From positions 1 through 53,858 of the forward strand of contig LSSK01000164.1 of assembly GCA_001969505.1 (NCBI GenBank): a DNA stretch of 53,858 nucleotides, given 5' to 3'. The notes below the pieces were generated by a model. The model did not search any database. It was given only the letters and a program-made list of their open reading frames with translations, and was not told where the DNA came from. Position 1 is the first letter of the stretch, and each line of letters starts with the position of its first letter. This DNA is from Zancudomyces culisetae (Eukaryota; Kickxellomycota; Harpellomycetes; Harpellales; Legeriomycetaceae). Positions 11,925-23,965 of this stretch are shown here, piece by piece. The position numbers and the translations under genes are program-made.

Positions 11925-14525
11925 TTAACAAGTAAAAGAGTAATTTGGAACAGTTACACCGTTTTTTTCATCCTTATCCAGCACAGAATCGCAAATATCG
12001 CGGAATGTGTTCTCATCAACAAGGCTCTTCATATTTAATTTCAACACATTTGTCTGCTTTTGTACAACATCCTGGTTAAACACAAAGTTTTGTCTAGAAG
12101 TAGGTTGGATCAACCCGCTTGGTCTAGTGCTCCTGCTCGCCATCCTGTCGCTTTGTTGGTTGTTCAGGGAAAAGTTGAACGTCGGCAGCAAATTAGGTTT
12201 GGTTTTTTTGAGGATGGAATCTATCAAGCTATCCACGTTCTCCTCTTGATTAACACCGGATCCAGTAACGCCAACAGATTCTTGAGGTGGTAGTGTCTCG
12301 ATTTCTTTGTTTGCCTTTTTGGGAAGCAAAGTTGTAGTGTTCTTTTTGGGAATCAGTTTAGTTTTCAACGATTTAAAATAGCTTGAGCTTGAAAGCTTGG
12401 AATGAGTAGGCAAAGAAACAAAGGGTGACTTGGGAAACACAATGGGGGAGAGTTGAAACCCAGACTCTCCGCTTGAAAGTGACTTTTTAAACCTAGACTT
12501 TATCGAATCAGGAGCATTAATTAATAGCAACTCGGCTGAAGTTGGAGACAGCAACTGCTGGTCATCAGAGTAGTCAAGCCCGTAACCCCGTTTGTGCTTT
12601 CTCTCGGATTGAACAGACAAGCCGAGTGGCTCATCTGGTTTGGCTTCCTGATCAGCAATATCATCTTTCAAGAAACTCGGCAGGTTTGTTGAATGGAATA
12701 CATTTTTTGTGGTTTCTTTTTCAGTAGGAACTTGGTCCACGATGTTCATGATGGCTTGAGCTGTTTCTTGGCCAATCTTTTTGCGCCTGTTTGCTACTAC
12801 CTTTTTTCTATGCACTTCATCGAAATCAAGTTCGCCTTCTTCACTTTCGCCTTCCAAATATGTTTTAGACGGCTTGCTGGCTCTTCGGTTGTTTTTGGGG
12901 GTTTTGATCTTTCCATACAGTGATCCAGCCTCCAATGGATTTCCCGTACTTCCAAGGCCATAATATGGTCGTAGCTGCATTAACTTTTCTTTCTTGGCGC
13001 TACCTTCGCCACTCCGTTTCGTCCGCTTAATTGGTGTTTCCTTTTTTTCGCTTTCGGGGCTTTGTCGTTTGTGCACGCCTTCATCCAATGTATATAGATC
13101 AACTGTAGGCCACAGATTCAGCTCTGGCTCAAGTATTTCGCTTTTGACTCCTTGTAGCTGCAAGATTGGTTCGCTTTTGAGCTTTATTTTAAATCCACTT
13201 TCTCGCCTTTCTACCGAAAACTCCAAACCCTCCTTCCTTTCAAACTTGTCCTCCTCGATCTCTTCAATATATTCGTTCCCCTCCTCCTCCTCTTTTCCCC
13301 ACTCTTGCTGTTCGTCTTCCTCCATCTTTTCTTGTTCTAGTTGCTCATCCTCCCCTTGCTCTTCTTCAGAGTATTCCTGTTCTCCAGCAACAATATAGCG
13401 CTCCGCGTCCTCTGCAGCCAGAATTATATTCTCACTACTCTCTGTTTCCTCCAAGTCTTCCATTGTTTCTTCAATTATCTCCTGAACCAGTCCTCCAACC
13501 AGGTCATCAACCAATTCTTTAGATATTTCTTCAGTTTCATCTATACTCTGTTCAATGGGTTCAAGAGTTTCTTCTTCAGTGGGCTGAATGACCATCTCGT
13601 GTCTTTCTTCTAGCACTTCTTGTGCTTCTTGTGCTTCTTGTGCCAATTCCTGCTCAGAATTCCCATCTTGTTCAGTCTCCTTTTGTTCTATCTCTTCGAC
13701 CTCCTTGTCTTCTACATTACATGCCTCTTCCTTTCTGCCACGATATATTCGCATAAACAGCTCTGATAGATAGCTCCCTTTGCTGTGGTCTTTTTCCTTT
13801 TTCTGTGTATTTTCCTGTTCCGACTGTGACTCTGTCTCCATACTACTATCAACACCAACATTATCATTGGTATCAACACCCAAACATTCGTCTTCCTTTT
13901 TATCCCCCATTGCCTCCTTGGCTAAATCTTCGTGTTGCTCCTCTTTTTCATTGATATTTTCCGGCTCCACATTTGTTTCTTTGCTATTTTCTTTCTCAAT
14001 ACCAGGAGTTTCTTTGTTTTCAGTTGTTACACCAAGCTTAAACTCCTGCATCGTTTCTTCTAGTGCCTCTTGTTCAGATTCGTCGAGTACAGCGTCACTG
14101 GCATCTAGATCTTCGCCATACTTTGTGCCTCCCATATTATCTGTAAGATCAACACTGTTCCTGTTGATAATTTTATTCCAGGGATAAGAGATGTATGCAT
14201 CCCGTTCCTCCCTATCACCTATCACTTTTACCCTTCCATAACTGGTCAGTACCCAAGAAAACAATCTTGTGGTTCCCTCTATGATACTTTTTGCCCTTGC
14301 CTTCAAGATTTCAGTCTGCTTTTGTTTCAAAAGCTCTTGAAGCTGCTTCTTTCTCCTAATTTTACTCTTTCGCTTCTCTTTGCTAACCACCTTGTCTAAT
14401 CTTGTCTTCGCATGTGCCTTCGGGTTGTCTTGCTGATCTTGGGCTATTTTCTGTGGGCTCTTTCCAACCGGTTCCAACTCACTCGGTTTAGGAGTTTTCG
14501 TTTTAGATTTCGCGACTTTCGCCAT
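11925..14525 (-). CDS. Large acidic low-complexity protein, possible nuclear-basket nucleoporin
   Basis: A single uninterrupted frame of 866 residues. Layout: a basic Lys-rich N-terminus with a predicted helix at about 45-95; a very acidic Glu-rich centre at about 145-435; a basic Ser/Thr-rich second half. Three details recall fungal or animal nuclear-basket nucleoporins (Nup1, Nup124, Nup153 group) as I remember them: YYGLGSTG...GSLYG at 521-538, resembling their PFYPG..TYGG segment; TAQAIMNIVDQVPT at 588-601, resembling the A..IL..L..MPTP motif; and scattered FNF, FVFN and YSF motifs near the C-terminus. It lies head-to-head with a clear nucleoporin gene. The assignment is inference: no catalytic domain is visible and acidic low complexity can mislead. 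The N-terminal segment RLFSWVLTSYGRV could be an amphipathic helix. Confidence 0.8.
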   Translation of the reverse strand: MAKVAKSKTKTPKPSELEPVGKSPQKIAQDQQDNPKAHAKTRLDKVVSKEKRKSKIRRKKQLQELLKQKQTEILKARAKSIIEGTTRLFSWVLTSYGRVKVIGDREERDAYISYPWNKIINRNSVDLTDNMGGTKYGEDLDASDAVLDESEQEALEETMQEFKLGVTTENKETPGIEKENSKETNVEPENINEKEEQHEDLAKEAMGDKKEDECLGVDTNDNVGVDSSMETESQSEQENTQKKEKDHSKGSYLSELFMRIYRGRKEEACNVEDKEVEEIEQKETEQDGNSEQELAQEAQEAQEVLEERHEMVIQPTEEETLEPIEQSIDETEEISKELVDDLVGGLVQEIIEETMEDLEETESSENIILAAEDAERYIVAGEQEYSEEEQGEDEQLEQEKMEEDEQQEWGKEEEEGNEYIEEIEEDKFERKEGLEFSVERRESGFKIKLKSEPILQLQGVKSEILEPELNLWPTVDLYTLDEGVHKRQSPESEKKETPIKRTKRSGEGSAKKEKLMQLRPYYGLGSTGNPLEAGSLYGKIKTPKNNRRASKPSKTYLEGESEEGELDFDEVHRKKVVANRRKKIGQETAQAIMNIVDQVPTEKETTKNVFHSTNLPSFLKDDIADQEAKPDEPLGLSVQSERKHKRGYGLDYSDDQQLLSPTSAELLLINAPDSIKSRFKKSLSSGESGFQLSPIVFPKSPFVSLPTHSKLSSSSYFKSLKTKLIPKKNTTTLLPKKANKEIETLPPQESVGVTGSGVNQEENVDSLIDSILKKTKPNLLPTFNFSLNNQQSDRMASRSTRPSGLIQPTSRQNFVFNQDVVQKQTNVLKLNMKSLVDENTFRDICDSVLDKDEKNGVTVPNYSFTC

Positions 14526-16603
14526 ATTTCTTTTTTTATCCCCAATTGTTTCGATTTTCTTTCTTTTTCTTTTCCTTTTTTACTTTATTCTTTTATAATT
14601 TAAAAAATACATTAAAGTTTAAGTAATTTAATTTAGCGAGGTTTATATGCCTATAATGAGCCGTGTATCTCCCTATATCTAAAGCTTTACCAAATATTAT
14701 AAGAAAAAACTGGTTGTTCGATATATGCTTTTATAGTACTGGGGGGGAGGGTTATACTGTAGTTTAAACTTAAAGGGGATATTTCGCTATATTATTATTC
14801 ATTCAAACCGTTGATGGTATGTCTAATTTCTTGTTTATATACACCAATAAACTTTAACTAAGCAATTAACACTAGCCACCTAATTGCTGCAAAAAAAATT
14901 TTTTTCAATTATTTATTCTTGCCTTGGTACTAATTGCTGACAATCTGAAAAAGAACCCAATTCATGTCCAGCCAGCTTTGGTTGTCTTTTACCCAACTCC
15001 GTTTGATTCAAACAAGAGATTATTGGGAAATAACAAGTGTTTTTGAAAAAAAATAAATAAATAAAAAAAATAAATAAAAATATAATAAACCTAATTTTTT
15101 TCGCTGATTTTATAATCTGCGTTTAGGCATAGTCAGAAAGGTAGCTTAGTTTGGAAAACTATTAGCCAGAGCTATTTACGTTTTGGTATGTTTTTCGCAT
15201 TTCACACATTTCAGCACACCATTTCTTGTTTACAATACACGAAAATCCACATCAGACAATCAAACAACCATGCAAAAAAAATAAAAAAAAGCAACCTTCT
15301 CTATATTTTTGCCCTTTAAATAACAAATCAAAATATAAAGTTGGCTCAATGTAGTGTTTTTGTTTGTTTTGAACAATGCTCCATACGCGAGATAAAATGC
15401 ATATCTATGGCATGGACAGCAGATATATTAGTAAAATGGGCAAGCTATGCTGTAGCTTCCACTAGCTCGTCATTGTTTCATGTTATCAGCCTACATGCTG
15501 CCACTTTGCTCCTGTGGCACGTGTCCTATTCATCGGCCGCAGTTTTTGTTTTTTCGTATCGGTTTGTTGTAATGCTACTAGTTGTTCGGTTTACTTGAAA
15601 AGGGGGTAGGGACGGTTGTAAGTACCAATGTATTCACAATGTTGTTTAATCAGGGTTGGTTACGTGTCTCCGGGTCTGTAACCCGACGGCGTTTGGCTAC
15701 GCAGAGGATGCAGATGTCAGAAATCGATCTAATATATCTCGTCCTGGTACAAAGACAAACTGTAGTTGCTCAGTATTGAGGAAGTATACTTTATGGCCTA
15801 TTTTTTTTTTGTATTTTTGGTGTTGTTTTAATCTAAAGAACAAAAAATAGACATACAGCCATTCGCACCTTAAATCTTGATGTACCAACCAAGTTGTGCT
15901 ATTTATCACTGGTATATTTTTTATTTTTCGAATTAGACGGTCACTACCATCGTTGATCTAGTATACATCTACACAACGTAAAACAATGGCGGCGTGAAGC
16001 AAACTCAGATATAATCTTTTGAGAGGTGAATAAATGATCCGCTACCAGAGTTGTAGCATCTGCAGTCAGCATAGCTTTTAGCAACCATATTTAAATTTTT
16101 TTTTTTTGCAAACTGGCTTGGAAATCAGGGCAACTAAATCAAATTAAAAAATTTTCCCAGAAAATGTTAGGGAGTATTTTATTTTATTTATTTTTCTAGT
16201 TCTGTTATTGTACTGCTAGTGCTAATTATTTAATTTATTTTTTTTCCAAGCAGAAAATTCAAATAAAAAAATCTGCAAAGGTTTTTAGCAAAAATGAACA
16301 ATCCTTTACGAGAAAGCAAGGAATAAAAAAAAAATCCTTAAACACTAGTGTTTGATTCAGTTGTTACCACCAAAAATATTCACTACAAAGACAAGCCACA
16401 AAAATATACGGCGATAAATGTTTAGATTTGAAATTGTGAATTTTAATGTAAGAATACAAATCCCATCTCCTGCAATCTAAATCACAAGTACAGTAGGTAG
16501 TACATACAATTAACAACTTGAAATTACAAGAACAGAAAGACAGTACTAATATATCATAACGGTTTTAATAATCTAATTTGCGAGTTGAGTGTAAAAAAAA
16601 AAC
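14526..16603. other. Divergent intergenic region between two nucleoporin-like genes
   Basis: A 2.1 kb region from which the acidic protein gene and NUP49 are transcribed outward, so it should hold both promoters. A/T runs dominate. A GC-richer patch at about 15400-15780 contains a perfect 5-bp hairpin, CGGGT(15671-15675)-CTGTA-ACCCG(15681-15685), and the word ATGGCGGCGTGAA at 15986-15998 that recurs at 35108-35120. Small open frames at 15341-15779 have no recognisable similarity and were not called. Confidence 0.5.
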
Positions 16604-19504
16604 ATGTTTGGACAAACACAATCTGCTAGTTCGAATAGCAACGACAGCAAGAGCAATGAATGTACGACAATAAATAATAATCCTGCGACATCGACTAGTA
16701 TATTTGGCGCGGCAAATACACATGCAACTGGCGGTATGTTTGGCGGTTTCAAAACACAATTCGGTGGCGCCACGAATAGTTCCACTAATGCCAGCAGTAG
16801 CACCAGCATAGGAACAACAGAAGCAAGCAAGCCTAACATTTTTGGAAATTCTTTGTCCGGTGCCAATAACAATGCTAGCAGTGGAGGTAGTGTGGGTAGT
16901 GGATTGTTCGGGGCAACAACAGGAACAACAACAGGAACAACAACAGGTGCAACAACAGGTGCGTCCATTTTTGGAAGTTCAAGTCAGGCAGAAGCGGCAC
17001 CAAAAGGGGGTTTTGGTGGTTTTGGTGGGTTTGGCAGCACCCCAAGCCTAAATGTTCCAGCAGCAACAGCAGGAACAACAACAGGAGGTGGCGGTAACAT
17101 ATTTGGGAGTTCTCCTAGTCTTACAACAAAACCAGGTGGGCTTTTTGGAAATATATCGAACCCAACAGTAGCAACGGCCTCAACAACCTCAGCAGCCTCA
17201 ACAACATCAGCACCAGTATCAACCGGAGCCCCAATGGGAGCAGGGAGTTTGTTTGGTAAGACTACCGAGAGTACAGGGGCAACAGCGAGTTCATTGTTTG
17301 GGGCGAATCCGACAGGTGGGTTTGGAGGAGGGGGGTCAGGGTTGTTTGGTAAACCTGCAACAGCAGCACCAGCATCCACACTATCTGCGACAACAGCACC
17401 ACCACCAACAACAACAGCAGCAACAGCAACAGCAGGAGGCACTAGCTTATTTGGTAAAGTAGCAGACGCACCTACCACAGCAGCAGGCGGAGAAAGCAAA
17501 CCCAGTCTTTTTGGCGGTGCGACTACAACCACAGGCAGCGGACTGTTCGGTAAAACCACTACACCAACACTAGCGCAAACAATAGCACCAACATCAACAT
17601 CAACATCAACATCAATACCAGCTTCAGCATCGGCTTCAGCACCTACATTAGCAACCACTTCTGCTACTACCAGCAGTGGTATTGGAAGCGGATTTAGCTT
17701 ATTTGGAAAGACGGATGCAGGTTTGAGCACTGGACAAAGTGATACCGCCAACAAACCCAGCATGTTTGGTAGCTTGCAACCAACTACTGCCAAACCTGCA
17801 GATACTACAGGTGGAAGTTTATTTGGAGGTGTAAAACCAGAAGCAGCTGCTGCGCCAACAACAACAACCACAGCGGCACCAAGTGGAGGCAGTTTGTTTG
17901 GAAAGCCTCAAACTACCTTGGGTTCGACAACTGCGACTTCTGCCGGAATACAGACACCAACATCTCTGTTTGGTACTTCGCCAAGCACTACCCTATCACA
18001 ACCAGCCAAACCAGCTACTCCTTTGTTTGGTAATCTTTCTTCAAAACCATCTCAACTAACCAGTCCACTTATTTTCCAGAATTCGGAGGCTCTAGGAAAA
18101 GGAAACGCTGCCAAACCAAACACACCGACTAGTACTTTAGCTACAGAAGGTAGTAGTCTTTTCGGAGCTACTGAAACATCTCAGAAACGAACTAGTCTTT
18201 TTGGAGCCTCTCCTTCATCCACAACAGGAACAGCTACAACTACAGCAACAACTACAGCAGCTCAACCCACAACTTCTCTATTCTCTGGAACTGCATTGTC
18301 CACGGCTGATGCTACCAAGAAAGAAACTACTTCTATACCTACGTTTGGTTCTACCCCAGCGTCTACTACACCATCTGCCACATCTAGCCTATTCAACACA
18401 CTATCTACAAAGCCTGCGACAACCACAACCACAACCACACCTGCAGCCACTACTACAACATCAACCACTGGCGCTGCCTCTGCCTCTGCCTCTGCTCCCA
18501 CATCTATCACTACTTCTACAGCTCCAGCTGCTCTAGCACCAGCGGCAACTTCCGCCGCACCTGTAACCACGACCAAAACCATCACACCTTCAGTACCAAA
18601 ACCACAGCACGATCCTAATAAGCCTGTCACTAAAAACACCAAGTTTGATGAGCTTCCCGAACAAACAAAGCAGCTGCTGAAACAAATAGAGTAAGTATTT
18701 TTTTTCTCTCACCTTTTCTACGGACATCCATAACATACAAACCCTTTATTTTACTGACATTTCTTTTTTTTTTCTCATCCTCATTTAATTTTTAGGATAT
18801 TCAAAAAGACGCAGATTTCTATTGGGAAAAACATTGTGATAAAAGAAATTGAGTCACAATTATTTTCTGTTAAGAAAATGTCTTTCAGCACTGAACAACA
18901 TCTAGCCGCAGTTCGTTATTTATTGACAGCGGATACAAATAGTGTTGGGGAATTCAGAAAAAGAGTTACCCAGACATTACGCGAAACCGAGCAGGTTATC
19001 TCAGCGGTTACTCAGACAATTGACGAATTGACGTGGGAAAGTAGTGGACTCACATCACAACAAATGTCACTGCGGCAGAAGCTGATATCTGCACTGCAGG
19101 ATCCCAATGTGGTGAATAACGCTCAAGAAACCAACTCGCTTTTGGAATTGGTGGCTGTTCAAAAACCAGTGGATCCAAAGGAGGTCGCTCGGCGGATACA
19201 GTATTCTATGATCAATTCAAGTATCACTACTGATTATTTTTGGCGGTGGCTGAGTGAAACCGAAATCAAGCTTGCTCAGATCAACGAGGCATTGGCCAAT
19301 GTCGAGGGTTATCTAAAGCCGTTGTACTTGCAGACCTTTTCGCAGAATGCACTGAGTACTAGTGATTTGGGTAGTGACTTGAAATCAAAGACCGATTCAG
19401 TTGTGCGAGTGATTAGAGGTCAAACTGAATCATTAATTTCACTGGCTCAAAAGATTGCATTTGTTAATGATGAAATAATGAAGCTAAAACTTGGTGCTTT
19501 GTAG
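16604..19504 (+). CDS. NUP49: FG nucleoporin NUP49/NUP58 of the central channel
   Basis: Two exons, 16604-18690 and 18796-19504 (GTAAGT...TTAG), giving 931 residues. The first about 660 residues are Thr/Ala/Ser-rich with roughly 25 FG units, mostly SLFG, GLFG and NIFG; these bind karyopherins and form the permeability barrier. After the intron comes the structured coiled-coil part. KFDELPEQTKQLLKQIE followed by IFKKTQ matches the start of the NUP58 helical domain (FNELPE...IE.F), and TDYFWRWLSETE matches the family's ADYF.....E block. These helices pair with the NSP1/NUP62 and NUP57/NUP54 coiled coils. The FG part is long compared with yeast Nup49. The Thr/Ser/Ala linkers are encoded by CAA/ACA-type trinucleotide and ACATCA or CTCTGC hexanucleotide repeats. 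Choosing NUP49 rather than NUP57 rests on the DELPE and DYFW blocks. Confidence 0.87.
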
Positions 19505-21737
19505 ACCTGATTTTATCGAAGCAGGGTGGGGGGAGGAGGTTTTAATTTTTTATACATTTGTTTGTCATTAAATCATGTTTCTATTACTAGTTATTCTGAT
19601 ATATATACATAGTTTTATATACCTAGCTATTTATGGGAAGGTTTGAAAAATATATCATGTCAGGTTTTACTGCTGAATCTACAATGTTTAGTGGTAAACT
19701 GACAATTGTGAACTTGCTGCACACCATGACCGGGTCGCTTTGTTTTGTTTTATTTTATTTTTATTTGTAAAGGTATCAACTCTAACTATGTGTACATCTA
19801 CTCAGGATAATACAACCAGGAGCTGGTAAATTAAGTGGGGAGGGAGAGAGAGGGGGGGGGAGAAAGAAGAGTATAGATATGTAAAATAATAGCGCAGTTC
19901 TTATAAACAGTTAAGCTGCGTAGATTGTGCTCAACCATGTGTTAATGTTCAATATATTTCAATGCTATTTCTATTAAATACTATTAGAAAAGTACAAATA
20001 AACGAGATCAGAGAATACTTGAAAAACTCATTCTGCACCAATTTATTATGCCATACCAATATATGCATAGTTTGTACATTTTCATCAGTTGTTTAATCAA
20101 GTGTATTCAACATTACGCACTCATGTTCCGTTCAAATATGCATATAATACAAATAGCCCAAGTATTGATGCATTTTTACAGGTTTGTTGCTTCTCTTGGT
20201 GCAAGTAAACGGACAAAAGCAAATATAGTAGCATTAATTCCCAGCAACGAATGTGTGAGAAAAAAGGTGTGAGAATACGAAAACTTTACATCATACCAAT
20301 TTGTCATAATGTTGATGTCATTAATTAGTTATGCCAATATTTATATGTTATACACACACACTCTCTCTCTCTCCACGTAAAAAAAAAGTAAATGATAGAC
20401 ATTGACAGAATAAAAAGCAAAGAGTGTAAATCCAAAAAACAGCCTTATCAATATTGTTATGTGCTGGTTTTTAGATTTGGTGATACATCTAAACCTTTTC
20501 AATGATTCAAATATTTTGATGTCACATCATTTTCCACCTCACCAACTCTTTTTTTATTTTTAGGTTGCGTTTGTACCCTATGTTTTTTTGAACTTTGGGT
20601 TTATTATCAAAAACAAAACAAAAGAAAAAACAAAAAAAAAGCTTTAATAAGATAAATAAAACGAAAAAACAGCATTTACAAAGTGGTACAAATCTAGAAT
20701 ATATTTATAATGGATAAAACAGCTAGAGTTGTAAATATTAGTAATCTAGGTAAATATTAATATATATATTGGTTGTAAATAATCTGTCAATAAATAATAA
20801 TAAAAGTCATGCAAAATGCAAAGGAACAAACGAGACACAAGCTTTATTCTCAATTACTATTTGCAGCAACACCACTATAACGATTTTTATATATGCATGC
20901 CTTATTTATACTTGGTGTATAAATGAGCTGAAAATTGTGGATGTCATTTTTTTAATAAGTGTATAAGTATGAGAGCGTGCTATAAGTATGGCAAGTTAAT
21001 CACCTGTCATTACAAACACCACTACTTTACCTTCTCCTCTAGCACCATTACTATCACCATTACTATCATCATCACTGCCACTCTAATTACTTTCCCTTCC
21101 ATACCTTCGCTTCAAAAAATGTCAACTTTATTCCAGGCAAAACATACCACACCAAGTACACAAGTTCCTTCAGCTTACAAAGGTGACAGATTGAATTATT
21201 TTTTTTGAAATTAAATGCAAAGCTGGTACAGTTCGCAAAATAGAGTTCTTAATCATGTGGTTTGTGAATGTAGGGGAGAAAGAGGAACAGAGGGATAGAG
21301 ATAAAAGTTGAATACAAGTGAGTTCAAAAGGAGAATATTTTTACAATAGTGTAATTATCGTTATTACTATTCGTTTGTAAACAAACACAATTTGGAAAGG
21401 CAACACATTTATTTACCATTTATTAAAATTTCTCTATATTACAAATTTGCAGTTTAATTTGGCCTTTACCAAATATTGGAAAAAATAATTTAAAAAATAA
21501 CACAATGAAGTTTAAATGAAAAAAAAACTAGTTAAAAACAAAATTTGCAGAAATATACATAGCTGTTTATTAAGGTTTATTTTACTAATATTAAAGTTGA
21601 AAAATATAGAATAACAATCATAAACAGTAAAAAAAAAAAGAAAACAAAAGAAAAAACAAATAAAAAGTAAAGGTAAGGATAAAGCATAGAAAATAGAAAA
21701 TAGAAAATAGAGCAAAGTAAAAAGATTATACAATACA
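19505..21737. other. Intergenic region upstream of LIS1
   Basis: 2.2 kb of AT-rich DNA between two plus-strand genes. It has a 9-base G run at 19852-19860, a CA/CT dinucleotide tract at about 20352-20372, and a heptamer repeat (ATAGAAA, about 3.5 copies) at 21686-21711, only about 26 bases before the LIS1 start codon. No gene was supported. Confidence 0.5.
21686..21711. repeat. ATAGAAA heptamer tandem repeat
   Basis: Three full copies and one partial copy of ATAGAAA directly upstream of the LIS1/PAC1 start codon, probably within the 5' leader or core promoter. Any regulatory role is unknown. Confidence 0.85.
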
Positions 21738-22988
21738 ATGTCATACCTCGGTGCAACCCTAACAACGAGACAAAAGTCGGAGTTGGAAAAAGCAATACTC
21801 GACTATCTACAAATGCAAGGATATAGCAAAAGTTTTCAGGAATTCCAAATCGAGAGCGGAAATCAAGATTTTCAACCTTCCGAAAATGATCGCCATCACA
21901 ATTTGCTGGCAAAAAAATGGACCTCGGTGATCCGACTACAGAAAAAAATCATTGAATTAGAGAGCAAAATGGAAGAATGCGAGGAGCAACTAAAGACAGT
22001 GGGTTCACGAAAGGGAGAGCGATCAAACGAGTACTTGCCACAACAAACGGAACATATACAACTAAGCCAGCACAAGGGACCAATTACTCGCGTTGTTTTC
22101 CATCCATCATATTTGGTCTTAGCGACAGCCTCAGAGGATATGACAATAAAAATATGGGATGCAGAAACAGGCGAATACGAACGCACACTCAAGGGACACA
22201 CAAAGTCGGTTCAAGATATAGCGTTTGATCCCAAGGGGCAGTACTTGGTTTCGTGCTCCTCTGATCTAACTATTCGGATATGGGATGTGCAAAACGAATA
22301 CAAAAACATCAGAACATTATATGGGCATGACCATTCTGTATCCTCGGTTTGTTTTATGGGTCCCGATCGGATCGTTTCGGCATCAAGAGACAAGTCAATA
22401 AAAATCTGGGAGCTGAGCTCTGGATACTGCACCAAGACAATCGTGGGCCATGCTGAATGGGTTCGCCGTGCTTCTGTTTCTGAAGATAACCGGTTACTGG
22501 TCACATGCTCAAACGACCAAAGCGTACGTGTATGGGATGGCAATACCGGTGAGTGTAGGCTCGACCTGCGTGGCCACGAGAATGTTGTCGAGTGTGCCGA
22601 GTTTGTGCCATCAAATTGTTATTCTTCCATTGCTAACCTATTGGGTCTTGATCCGAAAATCCAGCCCAACACTACCCCTGGCAGATACGTGCTATCCTGT
22701 TCGCGTGACAAGCTGATTAAACTTTGGGACTCTTCTGGCCAACCTGTCCATACCTTTGTTGGACACGATAACTGGGTCCGTTCTCTGGTTTTTCATCCCT
22801 CTGGCCATTTTTTCCTCTCTGTTTCTGATGACAAGCGACTTAAAGTCTGGGATTTAAAAACTGGTCGATGTGTACGAACCATTGACGCCGCCTCTCATTT
22901 TGTTACTACCGTTGCTTTTTGCCCTATTGCTCCTCTTTTGGCTACTGGGAGCGTTGATACTAACGCCACTGTTTGGCAATGCAAGTAG
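21738..22988 (+). CDS. PAC1: LIS1/PAC1 (nudF), dynein regulator
   Basis: Intronless, 416 residues, the usual family length. The LisH dimerisation motif is at about 9-40 (ILDYLQMQGYSKSFQEF). A coiled coil follows at about 60-90, then seven WD40 repeats, recognisable by endings such as TIKIWD, TIRIWD, SIKIWE, SVRVWD, LIKLWD, RLKVWD and a final ATVWQ. The protein dimerises through LisH, and its beta-propeller binds the dynein motor domain; with NUDEL/NDL1 it supports nuclear migration and microtubule-based transport. The extended loop after repeat 5 (LLGLDPKIQPNTTPGRYV) is typical of LIS1 orthologs. No unusual residues were noticed. The lack of introns contrasts with the intron-rich neighbours. 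Confidence 0.97.
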   Translation: MSYLGATLTTRQKSELEKAILDYLQMQGYSKSFQEFQIESGNQDFQPSENDRHHNLLAKKWTSVIRLQKKIIELESKMEECEEQLKTVGSRKGERSNEYLPQQTEHIQLSQHKGPITRVVFHPSYLVLATASEDMTIKIWDAETGEYERTLKGHTKSVQDIAFDPKGQYLVSCSSDLTIRIWDVQNEYKNIRTLYGHDHSVSSVCFMGPDRIVSASRDKSIKIWELSSGYCTKTIVGHAEWVRRASVSEDNRLLVTCSNDQSVRVWDGNTGECRLDLRGHENVVECAEFVPSNCYSSIANLLGLDPKIQPNTTPGRYVLSCSRDKLIKLWDSSGQPVHTFVGHDNWVRSLVFHPSGHFFLSVSDDKRLKVWDLKTGRCVRTIDAASHFVTTVAFCPIAPLLATGSVDTNATVWQCK

Positions 22989-23965
22989 TTCCTCTTTTTT
23001 TGCCCTGTTATCTGTATTGTATATAATATATAACCTCGCTACATTTCCCCCCCCCATATTTTAGCATTTCCTTTTTGCCAACCATTACACTCTTAATATT
23101 ATCAATATACGTTTTTTTTTGTTTCAATACAGGAAGTACTATCTATATTGCACTTTAAAAATGCCTTCCCCCTCCCCTCTTGTACTATGGTTTGCTAAAC
23201 TTTTGTAGGCTTGTCTTCTTTTTTTTTGTCGTAGTATATACTTTAAATGAATAGTACAAAGAAAACAATCAGTTCTTCTATACAATATCTACAGTATTTA
23301 CATGCTCTATCCTTCTCTTTTTAGCTCCCCCCCCTCTGAAACTTTACATACACTAAAAGTCGGTTTTAAAAAGCTAGTTTATCTATTTTCATCATTTATT
23401 TTCTTAGTACAGACATTTTTATTCACAAGGTATATGGCGAGCAATAACCGGATGGAATTTTGCTACTAATTTCGTATATTTACACCAACTTGCAAAAACC
23501 ATATTACATTACAATACCTCAAAGCACAAGCTACAAAGAGTGTGATGAGGTGGAATAAAAATGGAGATAGTGATGGGGATAGGAATTTCATCTTATTGCC
23601 TTTTTTATCTTATGTCGAAGTCGCATGGTTTTCTCTTTTATTAGAATATGAGTGATCTTCAATTTCGACTTTAGTGATGTAAAATTGAGCCGCTTAAATA
23701 CACTAGAAAGTGGGTGTGTTATTACGCCGAAGGCCATGCCTGTTTTTCTCAATTTAATTTAAACGAATTTAAATATTTTTAGTAGAATCAACATTTTTAT
23801 TACCTCTTTCTTTTCTATTTAAATAATGCACACATGTTCTTGTTATTTTCTTGCATTCAAAAATTACCTAAACTGGATTTATGTAACAATTTAAAATTCA
23901 ATTTAAAAGACACTTGTAAAATAAGAATAAACAAATAAGCGATTATTAAATAAAAAGAGAATATA
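22989..23965. other. Intergenic spacer
   Basis: About 980 bases between LIS1 and TRS33, both on the plus strand. It contains C runs at 23047-23055 (9) and 23327-23334 (8) and T-rich stretches suited to 3'-end formation. No gene was seen. Confidence 0.5.

Noticed and set aside
12994-14187. Ser-rich open frames on the plus strand
   Set aside because: They are antisense shadows of the Glu-rich acidic protein: GAA/GAG codons read as TTC/CTC and TCT/TCC.
16984-17871. 295-codon minus-strand frame opposite NUP49
   Set aside because: Val/Pro/Ala-rich antisense shadow of the Thr/Ala-rich FG repeats.
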